From positions 372,001 through 436,000 of the forward strand of contig NZ_CP102382.1 of the NCBI RefSeq assembly GCF_024628805.1: a DNA stretch of 64,000 nucleotides. Direction: 5' to 3'. The translations under genes were made by a program, and so were the position numbers. Position 1 is the first letter of the stretch. Each line of letters starts with the position of its first letter. This document shows positions 52,058 to 60,761 of the stretch, one piece after another. The DNA is from Paenimyroides aestuarii (GTDB lineage: Bacteria; Bacteroidota; Bacteroidia; Flavobacteriales; Flavobacteriaceae). Under the pieces are notes generated by a model. That model did no database searches, was not told the DNA's origin, and saw only the letters and a program-made list of their open reading frames with translations.

Positions 52058-53098
52058 ATGGATTTTACCGACCAACTGCTACATTGGTATCAAAAAAACA
52101 AACGAGATTTGCCGTGGCGAAACACCACAAACGCTTATTATATATGGCTTTCTGAAATTATTTTGCAACAAACTCGGGTGGAACAAGGCACTCCGTACTA
52201 TGAAGCTTTTATTGAAAATTTTCCTACATTAAAAGATTTGGCAACGGCAAACGAAGATGCTGTTTTGAAATTGTGGCAAGGTTTGGGCTACTATTCACGT
52301 GCCCGAAACTTACACGCTGCGGCTAAAACCATTTATTTTGATTTAAACAATCGGTTTCCTGAAAAATACAGCGATATTATTCAATTGAAAGGAATTGGAC
52401 CTTACACAGCCGCCGCCATTGCCTCATTTGCATTTAAAGAAACCGTAGCTGTGGTTGACGGTAATGTTTTTAGGGTTTTGGCTCGATTTTTTGGAATTTA
52501 CGAAGACACAGCTGTTGCTAAAAACCGCACCATTTTTCAAAATTTAGCAAATGAATTGATTTCAAAGAAAGAGCCTGATTTATTCAATCATGCCATTATG
52601 GATTTTGGAGCGATGGTTTGCTTGCCTGCAAACCCGAAATGCAGCACCTGTATTTTTAATGTAAACTGCGTGGCTTTTTTAAGAAACGAAACCAGTATCC
52701 TTCCTACTAAAAACAAAAAAATCAGTATTAAAAACAGGTATTTGAATTATCTTATTTTAAGAAAAAACCATGAAATAGTGATTCAGCAACGCACCGAAAA
52801 AGACATTTGGCAACAATTGTTTGAACTGCCTCTTATTGAAACACCTTCAAACAACGAAGAAAAACTTTTTACCGATTTATCCAACCGATTTCCGAACAGC
52901 ACCATAAAAAAAGTGACTGCAAACAGCATTAAACACAAACTATCACATCAGCAACTGCATATTAATTTTTATGAAATAGATATAGCTGCATTTGCACCAA
53001 ACCAGCAAAAGGTTTCCCTTAACGATTTGCACAAATATGCATACCCTATTGTGATTTGGAATTTTCTAAAAGATTTTTTTAAGCTTGAAAAAAATTAG
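52058..53098 (+). CDS. mutY: A/G-specific adenine glycosylase
   Basis: 346 residues from the ATG at 52058; the frame extends back to 51935 but the extra part has no family similarity. MutY removes adenine opposite 8-oxoguanine. Seen: LQQTRVEQGTPYYEAF with the catalytic Glu, HhH-GPD LKGIGPYTAAAIASFAF, VVDGNVFRVLARFF with the Asp, the [4Fe-4S] Cys set in CLPANPKCSTCIFNVNC, and a NUDIX-like C-terminal domain. Upstream of ssb and gldD, a conserved Flavobacteriaceae order. Confidence 0.94.
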   Translation: MDFTDQLLHWYQKNKRDLPWRNTTNAYYIWLSEIILQQTRVEQGTPYYEAFIENFPTLKDLATANEDAVLKLWQGLGYYSRARNLHAAAKTIYFDLNNRFPEKYSDIIQLKGIGPYTAAAIASFAFKETVAVVDGNVFRVLARFFGIYEDTAVAKNRTIFQNLANELISKKEPDLFNHAIMDFGAMVCLPANPKCSTCIFNVNCVAFLRNETSILPTKNKKISIKNRYLNYLILRKNHEIVIQQRTEKDIWQQLFELPLIETPSNNEEKLFTDLSNRFPNSTIKKVTANSIKHKLSHQQLHINFYEIDIAAFAPNQQKVSLNDLHKYAYPIVIWNFLKDFFKLEKN

Positions 53099-53106
53099 TA
53101 CTTTTG
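53099..53106 (+). promoter_or_regulatory. -7 element for ssb
   Basis: TACTTTTG, directly after the mutY stop, 19 bp before the ssb ATG, giving ssb its own short-leader transcript. Confidence 0.45.
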
Positions 53107-53125
53107 GTTGATAAGTAATAATATC

Positions 53126-53575
53126 ATGTACGGAACTTTAAACAAAGTAACTTTAATAGGGCATTTAGGAGACGATGTGAAAATGCATTATTTTGAAGGT
53201 GGTAACTCAATCGCTCGCTTTTCTATTGCAACTAACGAAGTTTATATCAACAAAACCACCAACGAGAAAATTACATCTACCGAATGGCACAATTTGGTTT
53301 TTAGAAACAAAGCGGCCGAATTGTGTGAAAAATATTTAAGTAAAGGCGATAAAATTTACGTGGAAGGAAAAATTCGTACGCGCCATTGGCAAACCGAAGA
53401 CGGAACCACCAAACACACTACCGAAATTCAGGTTACAGAATTTATCTTTTTAACCATTAAAAAAGATATTGATTCTAAAACAAAAGCAATGAAACACGCT
53501 GACGACGACCGTTTGAACAATTTTGAAATTCCGAAAATTGCAGATTACGACAAATTGAATGACTTACCTTTTTAA
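53126..53575 (+). CDS. ssb: Single-stranded DNA-binding protein
   Basis: 149 residues from the ATG at 53126 (MYGTLNKVTLIGHLGDDVK); an in-frame TTG at 53108 is unlikely as it directly follows the promoter element. OB-fold with FSIATNEVYINK, TEWHNLVFRNKAAELCEKYL and GDKIYVEGKIRTRHW. The C-terminus ends NDLPF, the usual acidic/hydrophobic protein-interaction tip. Acts in replication and repair, next to mutY. Confidence 0.94.
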   Translation: MYGTLNKVTLIGHLGDDVKMHYFEGGNSIARFSIATNEVYINKTTNEKITSTEWHNLVFRNKAAELCEKYLSKGDKIYVEGKIRTRHWQTEDGTTKHTTEIQVTEFIFLTIKKDIDSKTKAMKHADDDRLNNFEIPKIADYDKLNDLPF

Positions 53576-53646
53576 CACAAGATGCTCTTTTGCAGCGGTT
53601 ATCATTTACAAAACACTTATTCACAGAATATTAAGTTAACCAATCC

Positions 53647-54213
53647 ATGAAAAAAATTTCTTTTTTATATGCCTCTATCACAGCGCTTTTTTTTGCAAGT
53701 TGCACAGAAAATGTTACTCCAAAACCCGATGGTTTTTTAAGCTTAGAATATCCTACAGCGACTTACGAAAGCTATGTGTATCCTAATTGTAATTTTAAGT
53801 TCAGTAAAAACCAATCGGCAGTTATAAGCCCAGAAGAAGCTTGTTCTTTTAAGATTGATTACCCAAAAATGAAGGCAAGTATTTATATGAATTATCGCCC
53901 AGTTGAAAACAACTTAACGATGCTTCTGAAAGATGCACAAAAATTAACCTACAACCATACCATTAAAGCAGATGATATACAAGAATCGGTGTACGAACAT
54001 CCTGAAAAAAAGGTATATGGAATGTTTTATCGGGTAATTGGCGATGCCGCCACTAATGTGCAATTTTACGCAACCGACAGCACTAAAAATTTTGTTGTGG
54101 GTACTTTATATTTTTATGCTAAGCCCAATTTTGATTCGATCTATCCGGCAACAAAATACATTGAAGAAGATATGAAAAAAATTATGGAATCGCTGGAATG
54201 GACCAACAAATAA
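53647..54213 (+). CDS. gldD: Gliding motility lipoprotein GldD
   Basis: 188 residues with a lipoprotein signal (FLYASITALFFASC, Cys19). GldD-specific segments include PKPDGFLSLEYP, KIDYPKMKASIYMNYRP and VQFYATDSTKNFVVGTLYFY. GldD is required for gliding and T9SS function in Flavobacterium johnsoniae. There the order is mutY-ssb-gldE-gldD; here gldE is absent and 71 bp separate ssb and gldD. Own terminator at 54218. Confidence 0.88.
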   Translation: MKKISFLYASITALFFASCTENVTPKPDGFLSLEYPTATYESYVYPNCNFKFSKNQSAVISPEEACSFKIDYPKMKASIYMNYRPVENNLTMLLKDAQKLTYNHTIKADDIQESVYEHPEKKVYGMFYRVIGDAATNVQFYATDSTKNFVVGTLYFYAKPNFDSIYPATKYIEEDMKKIMESLEWTNK

Positions 54214-54217
54214 CAAA

Positions 54218-54245
54218 AAAACTCTTGATTGCTCAAGAGTTTTGT
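54218..54245. terminator. Hairpin terminator after gldD
   Basis: AAAACTCTTGA (54218-54228), loop, TCAAGAGTTTT (54233-54243); bidirectional with the convergent gene at 54250. Confidence 0.85.
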
Positions 54246-54249
54246 TCGT

Positions 54250-54792
54250 TTAGATGATATTTTGCTTTGTAGTTGCTTTTTTATCTTTTTTGTCTTTACT
54301 GCAACATCCGTCTTTTTTCTTATTGCCTTCTTTTTTGTCGCCACAAGATTTTCCGTCTTTTTTAGAAGAACAACATTTTTTTTGTGCTGTTTTATCGTCT
54401 TGAAAAACCATTGCCACTTCTTTAGCAACAGTTAAATTCTCCACTTTGTATGCACCATCAGCAATTTCTTCCACCATTTTTTTAATAGCGTCTGTGTTCT
54501 GCTTTGCATCGTCGAACTCTACAGTAGCAGTTTTAGAGTCAAAATCAACAGTAGCGGTTTTCACACCGTCCATTTTTGCCAATTTGCCTTCAATAACTTT
54601 TGCACAACCCACTGCACAAGACATACCTTCTACCTGAAAAGTAGCTTTTTGCATAGTTCCAGCAACTTCTGTTGATGCTACTTTTTCAGTTGATTCAGCA
54701 GCGTTTTCTTTTTGTTCGTTTGATGTTTGCTTACAGCTTACCATAAAAGCAGCAGCCATAAATAATAATGATATTCCTTTTAATGTTTTCAT
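54250..54792 (-). CDS. Heavy-metal-associated (HMA) domain lipoprotein with Cys/Lys-rich tail
   Basis: 180 residues: lipoprotein signal (FMVSC, Cys20), a low-complexity linker, an HMA domain (about 46-115) with metal site GMSCAVGCAKVIEGKL, and a 45-residue tail rich in Lys, Cys and Asp with CC, SC and CC groups (KKCCSSKKDGKSC). The HMA spacing is CxxxC (two Ala-Val-Gly between), slightly longer than the classical CxxC. Probably a periplasmic metal carrier or sink, with the tail as extra ligands. A TATATTTG -7 element lies at 54816-54823 (minus). Confidence 0.75.
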   Translation of the reverse strand: MKTLKGISLLFMAAAFMVSCKQTSNEQKENAAESTEKVASTEVAGTMQKATFQVEGMSCAVGCAKVIEGKLAKMDGVKTATVDFDSKTATVEFDDAKQNTDAIKKMVEEIADGAYKVENLTVAKEVAMVFQDDKTAQKKCCSSKKDGKSCGDKKEGNKKKDGCCSKDKKDKKATTKQNII

Positions 54793-54852
54793 TTTTTAAA
54801 CCATTTAATGTTTTGCAAATATATTTATTTTTCTTTCAAAATACACACTAAA

Positions 54853-55486
54853 TCACTGAAATTTAATAGGTAAGGTAAAAGTAGATTTCACAGGTTTTCC
54901 GTCAATTTTTGCTGGAATCCATAGACCTGCTTTTCGTTCTAAAAAACGTTTTACCTCAAAACGAAAGGCTCCATCAGCAAGTGTGATTTCATAAATAGAG
55001 ATTTTTCCTTTATCATCAACCTCAAAATTTATTTTGTACGACGAATATTTAAAATTTCTATAGTAAGTAGAAAAAATATACTTCATAAATGATTCATAAA
55101 ACGCATTTATTCCTTCTTTAGGCTGCGCTTTTTCCATATTTGCAATCTTTTGCTTATCTAATTTAACAGGTAAAGTATATATCTGAGAATTGTTTTTAGT
55201 GGCAATCCAAGCCGTACCTTTCACAAAAGTTTGAAGTTCTTTATAAAAACCACTAATGTAAGGATCTAAAGAAGTCAATTGTGCATTTGCCAAACTATCT
55301 ACTTTTATTTGAATAGTAAATCCCTTGTTTTCGTAATAGTTTAATGGAATTCGCATGGAATTCGCATGTTATTCGCAATAGATTGTGCCAATAATTCCAA
55401 ATTATTTCTGAATAAATAGTAGTAGTATCTTGAGCGTAAGATAATAATGATAAAAACAAAAAAACGCTTGTAGCTAAGTGTTTCAT
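54853..55486 (-). pseudogene. Frameshifted secreted TonB-C-like protein gene
   Basis: Two pieces: 55486-55295 encodes a signal peptide (MKHLATSVFLFLSLLSYAQ) and runs out of frame; 55356-54853 encodes the rest, ending GLWIPAKIDGKPVKSTFTLP, the TonB C-terminal signature. A perfect 11-bp tandem duplication (GGAATTCGCAT at 55346-55356 and 55357-55367) breaks the frame, and a further 1-nt shift upstream is needed to rejoin the signal peptide. The intact paralogue is the next gene at 55483. Confidence 0.7.
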
Positions 55487-56112
55487 TTTCTGACTGTTAA
55501 TTTAAAGTTATTTATAGAGGTAACAGGTATGCCGTTTTTTATTTCGGGATTCCACTTTTCAGCTCCTGCAAATAATCTTTTCAGCTCATCGAATAATACT
55601 GCGCTGTTTACATCAATTGAAATTAATTCTAAACTTCCATCTTTATGTACTGAAAACTTGGCATTACAAATAATTTCATTTTGTTTAAAAATTTTCGGAT
55701 TTATATTCTTCGCAAAATAGCTGTAAAATTCATGACTACTGGTTTTAGGTGTTGCTTTGGTATTTTGAGGTTTAGAGCTATCTTTAAAAGCCAACGGAAT
55801 TTGAACAATACTGTTTTTTGTCATTCCATTTTCAACAGCGGCTGTCCATTTACTGGCTGCTATAAATTTTTGAAGTTCCACAAAAAACTCTTTCTGGTAT
55901 GGCTTTATCGTAAGCAGTTTGGCACTTGCCAAGCTATCAACAGAAATTTTAATAAAACCTTTATTGGCATTGTACATTTCATCTGGAATAGTCACCTCTT
56001 CAAAAAGGTTGTCTAGGAATTCTTCATATCCTCCCAAAGGCATGGCGTTGGTTTGTTGTGCTTTTAAATTAAAAGAAATGGCAGCAAATAAGGCTAATAA
56101 GATAAATTTCAT
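55483..56112 (-). CDS. Secreted protein with TonB C-terminal-like domain
   Basis: 209 residues with a signal peptide (FILLALFAAISFNLKAQ) rather than the membrane anchor of true TonB. The C-terminal part carries AKFSVHKDGSLELISIDVNS and KWNPEIKNGIPVTSINNFKL, the FxV..DG..W.PA..NG.PV pattern of TonB_C domains. The middle repeats a similar, weaker unit. It is upstream of, and overlaps by 4 bp, its frameshifted paralogue. Role unknown; periplasmic. Confidence 0.68.
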   Translation of the reverse strand: MKFILLALFAAISFNLKAQQTNAMPLGGYEEFLDNLFEEVTIPDEMYNANKGFIKISVDSLASAKLLTIKPYQKEFFVELQKFIAASKWTAAVENGMTKNSIVQIPLAFKDSSKPQNTKATPKTSSHEFYSYFAKNINPKIFKQNEIICNAKFSVHKDGSLELISIDVNSAVLFDELKRLFAGAEKWNPEIKNGIPVTSINNFKLTVRK

Positions 56113-56123
56113 GGGTTTAATAA

Positions 56124-59100
56124 TTATTGTTGATTTAAGGTGTCGATTGATTTTTTATACGCTTCGTAATCTTCGTCGTCTTCGGTTAGATTTTCTTCTT
56201 TGTATTTGCCCAATTTAATGTCTAAATCATCACTTGTGCCGTTTACCGTAATTGGAATGCCAATAATTCCGAAAGGGGGCAAACCCAAACGCATACCCAA
56301 ATTCATTTTTCCGTCTAATGTAACCTTACCTTCTACTCGCGGACGAAAGCCTGCAATCTTAAATTTGGTTCGTTCAATAGTCATCACATTATTGGCAATG
56401 GCTGTTTTCACCACCACATTTTTTACATTGGCGTCGCGCAAAGCATCGGTGTTTGTTTCGCTGGCAACGGCATTAAACAACCTAAAACCTTTGAACTGAA
56501 TATTCTCTAAAATTAAATCGCCCGAACCTTTTATCGATTTCATATCGGGATACATTTCTTTGTTCAAAACGCCTTGTAGCTGGTACTTCAACGAAACCTG
56601 TCCTGAAGCATTTGCTGCTGCCGGAGCCATTTCTCTGAATAAATTCAACTGTTTATATGCCTTTTGAATATCAAATTGCTGGGCATCGATCGCAAAATCA
56701 AACAAGGCACTTTGACTGTTAATAGGTTGATATGTTCCGTTTAACAAAAACTGCGTATCAATTAAACCAAATTTTGCTTCGTGCAGTGCAAGTTTTTGAT
56801 CATAAACTTTTAAAACACCGCTTAAATCATCTAATTGCAAATCGTTGAATTTTACTTTTTGGGCATTTGCGGTGAGCTCAAAATCGATTTTATCTGGAAC
56901 CAACACCACACTTCCACCCGATTTGGAGGTTGCTGATGCATTTTTATTTGCAGTGGAACTTGCTGGCAACATAAACGAATTTACATCGATAAACTGCGAA
57001 CTAACGGTCAATTTTCCTTTTAAAGTTGCATTCGGAGTTAAAAAATAATTGATATAATTTTCTAAATCGCCATTTAAAACAAAGGTTTGTTTGGCATAAT
57101 TCATTTTGATATTTTCTAGTTTCATTTGCTTTTTATAAAACTTAAAAACACCTTCGGTAAACACAAAATCATGTGGAAAATATTCCGATTTAATGTGAAT
57201 ATCTTTCAACAGCACAAAACCGCGATTATTCAATGATGAAGGATCGTTTGCAGTGCCTTTTCCTTTCAGTTTCACATCGGTTTCCAATTCTCCGGTAACG
57301 CTTAATCCATCAATTGCAAAAACCTTGTATAAATTGCCCAAATTTAATTTTCCTTTTGTACCCAAATCGAAAGTGAGGTTGTTGAAATTGAACAAATTGG
57401 CATCGATTTTAAAAGGCTCATCTGCCAAAACAAACGAGATAGGTAACACGTTCACACGCAAATCATTCAACGAACCGCTTGGCGATGAAATATGCGTTTC
57501 TATATTTACTTTCTCTAATGGTAAATCGGGCAAACTATTGTATCGCAAGTAACCGTTTTTCATTTTTACAATGGATTGGGTTACCGGAATTTTGTTTTGT
57601 TCTAAATTAAAACTGCCCTTTGCTTTGGTGTTAATCTTTAGTTCACCGCCAAAATCGACTTCTTTTATCGGGAAAATCTTTTTTATATCGGCCAAATTTA
57701 CAACTGCCTGCAAATCGGTATCGGTCGTATAATCAATTAAATTGTCTATTTTCAAGGTACCTTTTACAAAATTCGATGCTGCTTGTGCCATTAAATTCTG
57801 TATAAAAACTTTGGTGTGTTTATAGTTTCCGCTGGTATTTTCAGCCTCTAAATCAAAACTCAAATTATTGATTGCCAAAGGCATCTCAGTCCATTGAAAA
57901 TAGCCTTTTTGCCAATTTGCCTGTATGTTAAACGCTGGTATTTCAATGATTTCTGAAGTTGCAACACCTTGTTTGTTGGTACTGCTTTTAGTGGTATAAT
58001 TTCCTTTTGCTGTTGCATTTAGTACCACATCACCTTTCAACTGCATACCCGAAACAGCAAGTGTTTGCCAAAGTTGCGACACATTCAAATCTGCGTTTAC
58101 AGATGCATCCACATACATCGGAAAGCGGTATAAAGCCTTGCCTTTTGCAAAACCTTTGCCTAAATTAAAAGTAAAGTTAGACACATTAATTGCCAAGGAA
58201 TCGGGGTTTAATTGTGGCAGATGTAATACTGCTTTTGTTTGCAAATTGGTTACAGGCACATCTTGAAATTGTTTTGCTGCGATGCTTCCATTGGCAACAT
58301 CCAGCTTAATGTTTAAATTGGGCTTTGAAACGCCTTCTTGCAGCAATCCTTGGAATAATAAATGAATGGTTGATGTGCCTTTAAACACCATGCCATCATA
58401 CCATTTTTGATATTCTTGCGGAACCAGCGAAAACAAATTTTCTAACGATACTTTATTTGATTGCACGTTTAAATCAAAATCGATTCCTTTTTCAAGAACA
58501 GCTATTTTCCCCAACACATTTAATGGCAACTGCGCCAATTGCAGCTTGTTTTCTTTAAATTCAACAACCATTGGATTGAGTTGCACTTTGGTGTTTATAG
58601 CACCTTTCAAAGGTTTGTGATCTACCAAAACACTTTTATCCAATTGAAAAAAAAGCGATTTAATATCGGTTTCGGTTTCCAAATGAATGTATTTGTCGGT
58701 TACCTGAACATCGCCGTTGATGTTGGTATTTTTGGTTTGAATTTTAATTTTCGATGGATCGTCTTGATACAAAACATCTGTGTTTTTAACATGAATTTTG
58801 TTCAATGCCAAAGAAAAAGAACTATCAGTGGAAGGCTCTTCAGAAGATTTAAAAATAGCAAACGAAAAATTGCCCAAATTGTCGGTTACTACATTCATTT
58901 TTCCCTCATTCACATACAATTTTGTGAATTTAATTTGGTCAGAAAACAAGCTAAACACATCAATTCCCAAATCAACCGAATTGCTTTCTACTGTTTGCAT
59001 AGTACCGAAAGCAGGTGGTGCCTGAATGCTTAACTGCTGCAAAGACACACTTAAATGCGGGAAATTGGTAAAAAACGATACGTTTAAATCGGTAAAATTC

Positions 59101-59249
59101 ACAGGAGTAACCACGAATTCTTTTGCAGCGTCTTTCACGGCTTGTTCAATCTGCTTTTTGAACAGCAGCGGTGCAATCAAAAGTAAACCAACCACTGCTA
59201 CCAAAGCAATACCGGTAAATATAAGCCCTTTCTTTATCTTTGTGTTCAT
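56124..59249 (-). CDS. AsmA-like family protein
   Basis: 1041 residues: an N-terminal membrane helix (about 8-30), then a long beta-rich periplasmic part with an AsmA-like N-terminus (VNFTDLNVSFFTNFPHLSVS) and C-terminal AsmA_2 region ending LGLPPFGIIGIPITVNGTSD. These proteins form beta-groove bridges that are thought to move phospholipids to the outer membrane. Acidic C-terminus. A TATCTTTG -7 element lies at 59271-59278 (minus), 22 bp from the start. Followed by the TonB-C-like pair. Confidence 0.82.
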   Translation of the reverse strand: MNTKIKKGLIFTGIALVAVVGLLLIAPLLFKKQIEQAVKDAAKEFVVTPVNFTDLNVSFFTNFPHLSVSLQQLSIQAPPAFGTMQTVESNSVDLGIDVFSLFSDQIKFTKLYVNEGKMNVVTDNLGNFSFAIFKSSEEPSTDSSFSLALNKIHVKNTDVLYQDDPSKIKIQTKNTNINGDVQVTDKYIHLETETDIKSLFFQLDKSVLVDHKPLKGAINTKVQLNPMVVEFKENKLQLAQLPLNVLGKIAVLEKGIDFDLNVQSNKVSLENLFSLVPQEYQKWYDGMVFKGTSTIHLLFQGLLQEGVSKPNLNIKLDVANGSIAAKQFQDVPVTNLQTKAVLHLPQLNPDSLAINVSNFTFNLGKGFAKGKALYRFPMYVDASVNADLNVSQLWQTLAVSGMQLKGDVVLNATAKGNYTTKSSTNKQGVATSEIIEIPAFNIQANWQKGYFQWTEMPLAINNLSFDLEAENTSGNYKHTKVFIQNLMAQAASNFVKGTLKIDNLIDYTTDTDLQAVVNLADIKKIFPIKEVDFGGELKINTKAKGSFNLEQNKIPVTQSIVKMKNGYLRYNSLPDLPLEKVNIETHISSPSGSLNDLRVNVLPISFVLADEPFKIDANLFNFNNLTFDLGTKGKLNLGNLYKVFAIDGLSVTGELETDVKLKGKGTANDPSSLNNRGFVLLKDIHIKSEYFPHDFVFTEGVFKFYKKQMKLENIKMNYAKQTFVLNGDLENYINYFLTPNATLKGKLTVSSQFIDVNSFMLPASSTANKNASATSKSGGSVVLVPDKIDFELTANAQKVKFNDLQLDDLSGVLKVYDQKLALHEAKFGLIDTQFLLNGTYQPINSQSALFDFAIDAQQFDIQKAYKQLNLFREMAPAAANASGQVSLKYQLQGVLNKEMYPDMKSIKGSGDLILENIQFKGFRLFNAVASETNTDALRDANVKNVVVKTAIANNVMTIERTKFKIAGFRPRVEGKVTLDGKMNLGMRLGLPPFGIIGIPITVNGTSDDLDIKLGKYKEENLTEDDEDYEAYKKSIDTLNQQ

Positions 59250-59337
59250 TTACAACAAATACAATTTTTGCAAAGATAATGTAGTTAAAGGAAATGTTTA
59301 AAAATATTTACGCAACTAACTTTTCATTTTGATAAAC

Positions 59338-59616
59338 TTATCGAGTGGCATGCGATTTTCGTTTCATTTTTGCCGATAGATTTTCCAATTGAGTTTTCAC
59401 CTCATCAGCCAATTCATTCTGAATCAGATAGATTCTAACCTGCATATTTAACTCGTGCAGATAAACACCCGAGACCATTTTTTCAGAATCTAATCGCTCG
59501 TATAAATCTTTCAGTACTTTTGTTTTACTATCATTATCTGCAAAAGAACTGTTTTGTTCCAGCGCCTTACCAATGATGCTTTTAAGAAGGTTGTATTCGT
59601 GTGAAGTAAATTTCAT
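59338..59616 (-). CDS. Conserved small helical protein of unknown function
   Basis: 92 residues, mainly helical and charged, no signal peptide. The N-terminus FTSHEYNLLKSIIGKALEQ and the basic end SAKMKRKSHATR stand out; no domain is recognised. It is in a minus-strand row with the double OmpA gene and the AsmA-like gene, but spaced 88 and 55 bp from them, so it may be separate. Coding is supported by codon pattern and length only. Confidence 0.55.
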   Translation of the reverse strand: MKFTSHEYNLLKSIIGKALEQNSSFADNDSKTKVLKDLYERLDSEKMVSGVYLHELNMQVRIYLIQNELADEVKTQLENLSAKMKRKSHATR

Positions 59617-59671
59617 TTTAAAAAATTAAAATACGAAGTAACTAAAAAGTATTTGGAAAAGCTATGCTGTT

Positions 59672-60439
59672 TTATTTTTCTAGTATTAAAATTTCAACTC
59701 TTCGATTAGCCTCTCGTTCTTCTTCGTTTTGCTCAGGAATAGTATAAATAGGTTGTGATCCCCCAAAACTTTTATACTTTAATCGCTTTTTATCAATTCC
59801 GCTTTTAATAAGGTATTTATAAACAGCTAAAGCTCTTTTTGCTGAAACATCATTCTCATCTGATTCAGTATAGCAGCAAATATGCCCTTGAATTTCAATC
59901 TTCAAATTCGGGTTTGATCTCATTATTTGTAGCAATTCTTTTAAAACTGGATATGAATGAGATTTAAAAACTGCTGTTCCACCATTAAAATTCAGGTTTT
60001 TTAATTTTATTTTTTCACCCGCTTTAGCAGCATCTAGTTCTTTATCCAATTTTTTTTCCTTTTCATCTTCATCTATTGCATAAGTAAAGTAAACATCAAC
60101 CCTTCTATTCAAATCCTGGGTTTCGTTTTGCTTAAACTGCTTTCCAAAAGACTTTTTAGTAATTGCTTTATCAATTACAACCTTGTCTTTTAAATAGTTT
60201 AACACAGTTTGAATTCTTTTGTCTGAAAGTTCGTTATTGTACTGATTATTTCCTACCCAATCACAAAAACCTTCCACCCTAAAAACAGTTAGATTGGGAT
60301 AGTGTTTGATCCAGTCATCAATTTTTTGTTTTTCAGTTAGAGAGAATTCACTTTCGTTATAATTAAAATAAAAACTTTGCTTTTGTTGAGCAAACCCTTT
60401 GAATGTTATGATGCAAAATAATAATAGAAATAAACGCAT
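59672..60439 (-). CDS. Secreted protein with two OmpA-like peptidoglycan-binding regions
   Basis: 255 residues from the ATG at 60439 (MRLFLLLFCIITFKGFAQ). Two OmpA_C-like units: the first (about 25-130) has FYFNYNESEFSLTEKQK, VEGFCDWVGNN and DLNRRVDVYF; the second (about 150-255) has LKIEIQGHICCYTESDENDV, KYKSFGGSQPIY and EREANRRVEILI. Usually only one unit is present. It should bind peptidoglycan in the periplasm; no barrel or lipobox is seen. It runs toward the AsmA-like gene. Confidence 0.75.
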   Translation of the reverse strand: MRLFLLLFCIITFKGFAQQKQSFYFNYNESEFSLTEKQKIDDWIKHYPNLTVFRVEGFCDWVGNNQYNNELSDKRIQTVLNYLKDKVVIDKAITKKSFGKQFKQNETQDLNRRVDVYFTYAIDEDEKEKKLDKELDAAKAGEKIKLKNLNFNGGTAVFKSHSYPVLKELLQIMRSNPNLKIEIQGHICCYTESDENDVSAKRALAVYKYLIKSGIDKKRLKYKSFGGSQPIYTIPEQNEEEREANRRVEILILEK

Positions 60440-60511
60440 ATAATTATTTTTTAGCACTTTAACGTTTGGGATTTTGTTTTTAGTATAGAAACAAGCAATT
60501 TTAAACTATAA

Positions 60512-60543
60512 ATAAAAAACCCTAACTTATAAAAGTCAGGGTT
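60512..60543 (-). terminator. Hairpin terminator downstream of tRNA-Leu
   Basis: AACCCTAACTT (60518-60528) and AAGTCAGGGTT (60533-60543) pair with one mismatch; on the minus strand a T-run follows. Confidence 0.75.
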
Positions 60544-60548
60544 AAAAG

Positions 60549-60630
60549 TGCGGGTGATAGGACTCGAACCTACACACCTTGCGGCACCAGATCCTAAGTC
60601 TGGCGTGTCTACCAATTTCACCACACCCGC
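60549..60630 (-). tRNA. tRNA-Leu (anticodon UAG)
   Basis: Minus strand, 82 nt without CCA. Acceptor GCGGGTG pairs with CACCCGC, discriminator A. Anticodon stem-loop CCAGA-CTTAGGA-TCTGG gives anticodon UAG (complement at 60594-60596). A long class II variable arm TGCCGCAAGGTGT and TTCGAGT T-loop are present. Reads CUA-type Leu codons. Upstream promoter at 60667 and terminator at 60512 make it a single-gene transcript. Confidence 0.95.
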
Positions 60631-60666
60631 GGTTTGGCAAGAACTATTTGTTCTTGTAAGACGGTG

Positions 60667-60696
60667 CAAATATACAAATGCTTTTTTATTCTGCAA
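60667..60696 (-). promoter_or_regulatory. Promoter of tRNA-Leu
   Basis: On the minus strand TTG (60696-60694), 19 bp, TATATTTG (60674-60667), a full -33/-7 match about 37 bp upstream of the tRNA. Confidence 0.6.
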
Positions 60697-60721
60697 CAAA
60701 AAATCATTAAATTTTTATCGT

Positions 60722-60729
60722 TATATTTG
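60722..60729 (+). promoter_or_regulatory. -7 element for the M20 dipeptidase gene
   Basis: TATATTTG, 32 bp before the ATG, divergent from the tRNA promoter. Confidence 0.45.
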
Positions 60730-60761
60730 TTGTAAACAATACAAATCATTTAATTCATATA

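Noticed and set aside
53108..53125. TTG start for ssb
   Set aside because: It abuts the promoter element; the ATG at 53126 gives the standard SSB N-terminus.
60451..60699. Minus-strand open frame of 82 codons across the tRNA-Leu region
   Set aside because: It overlaps the tRNA gene and its promoter; not a protein gene.
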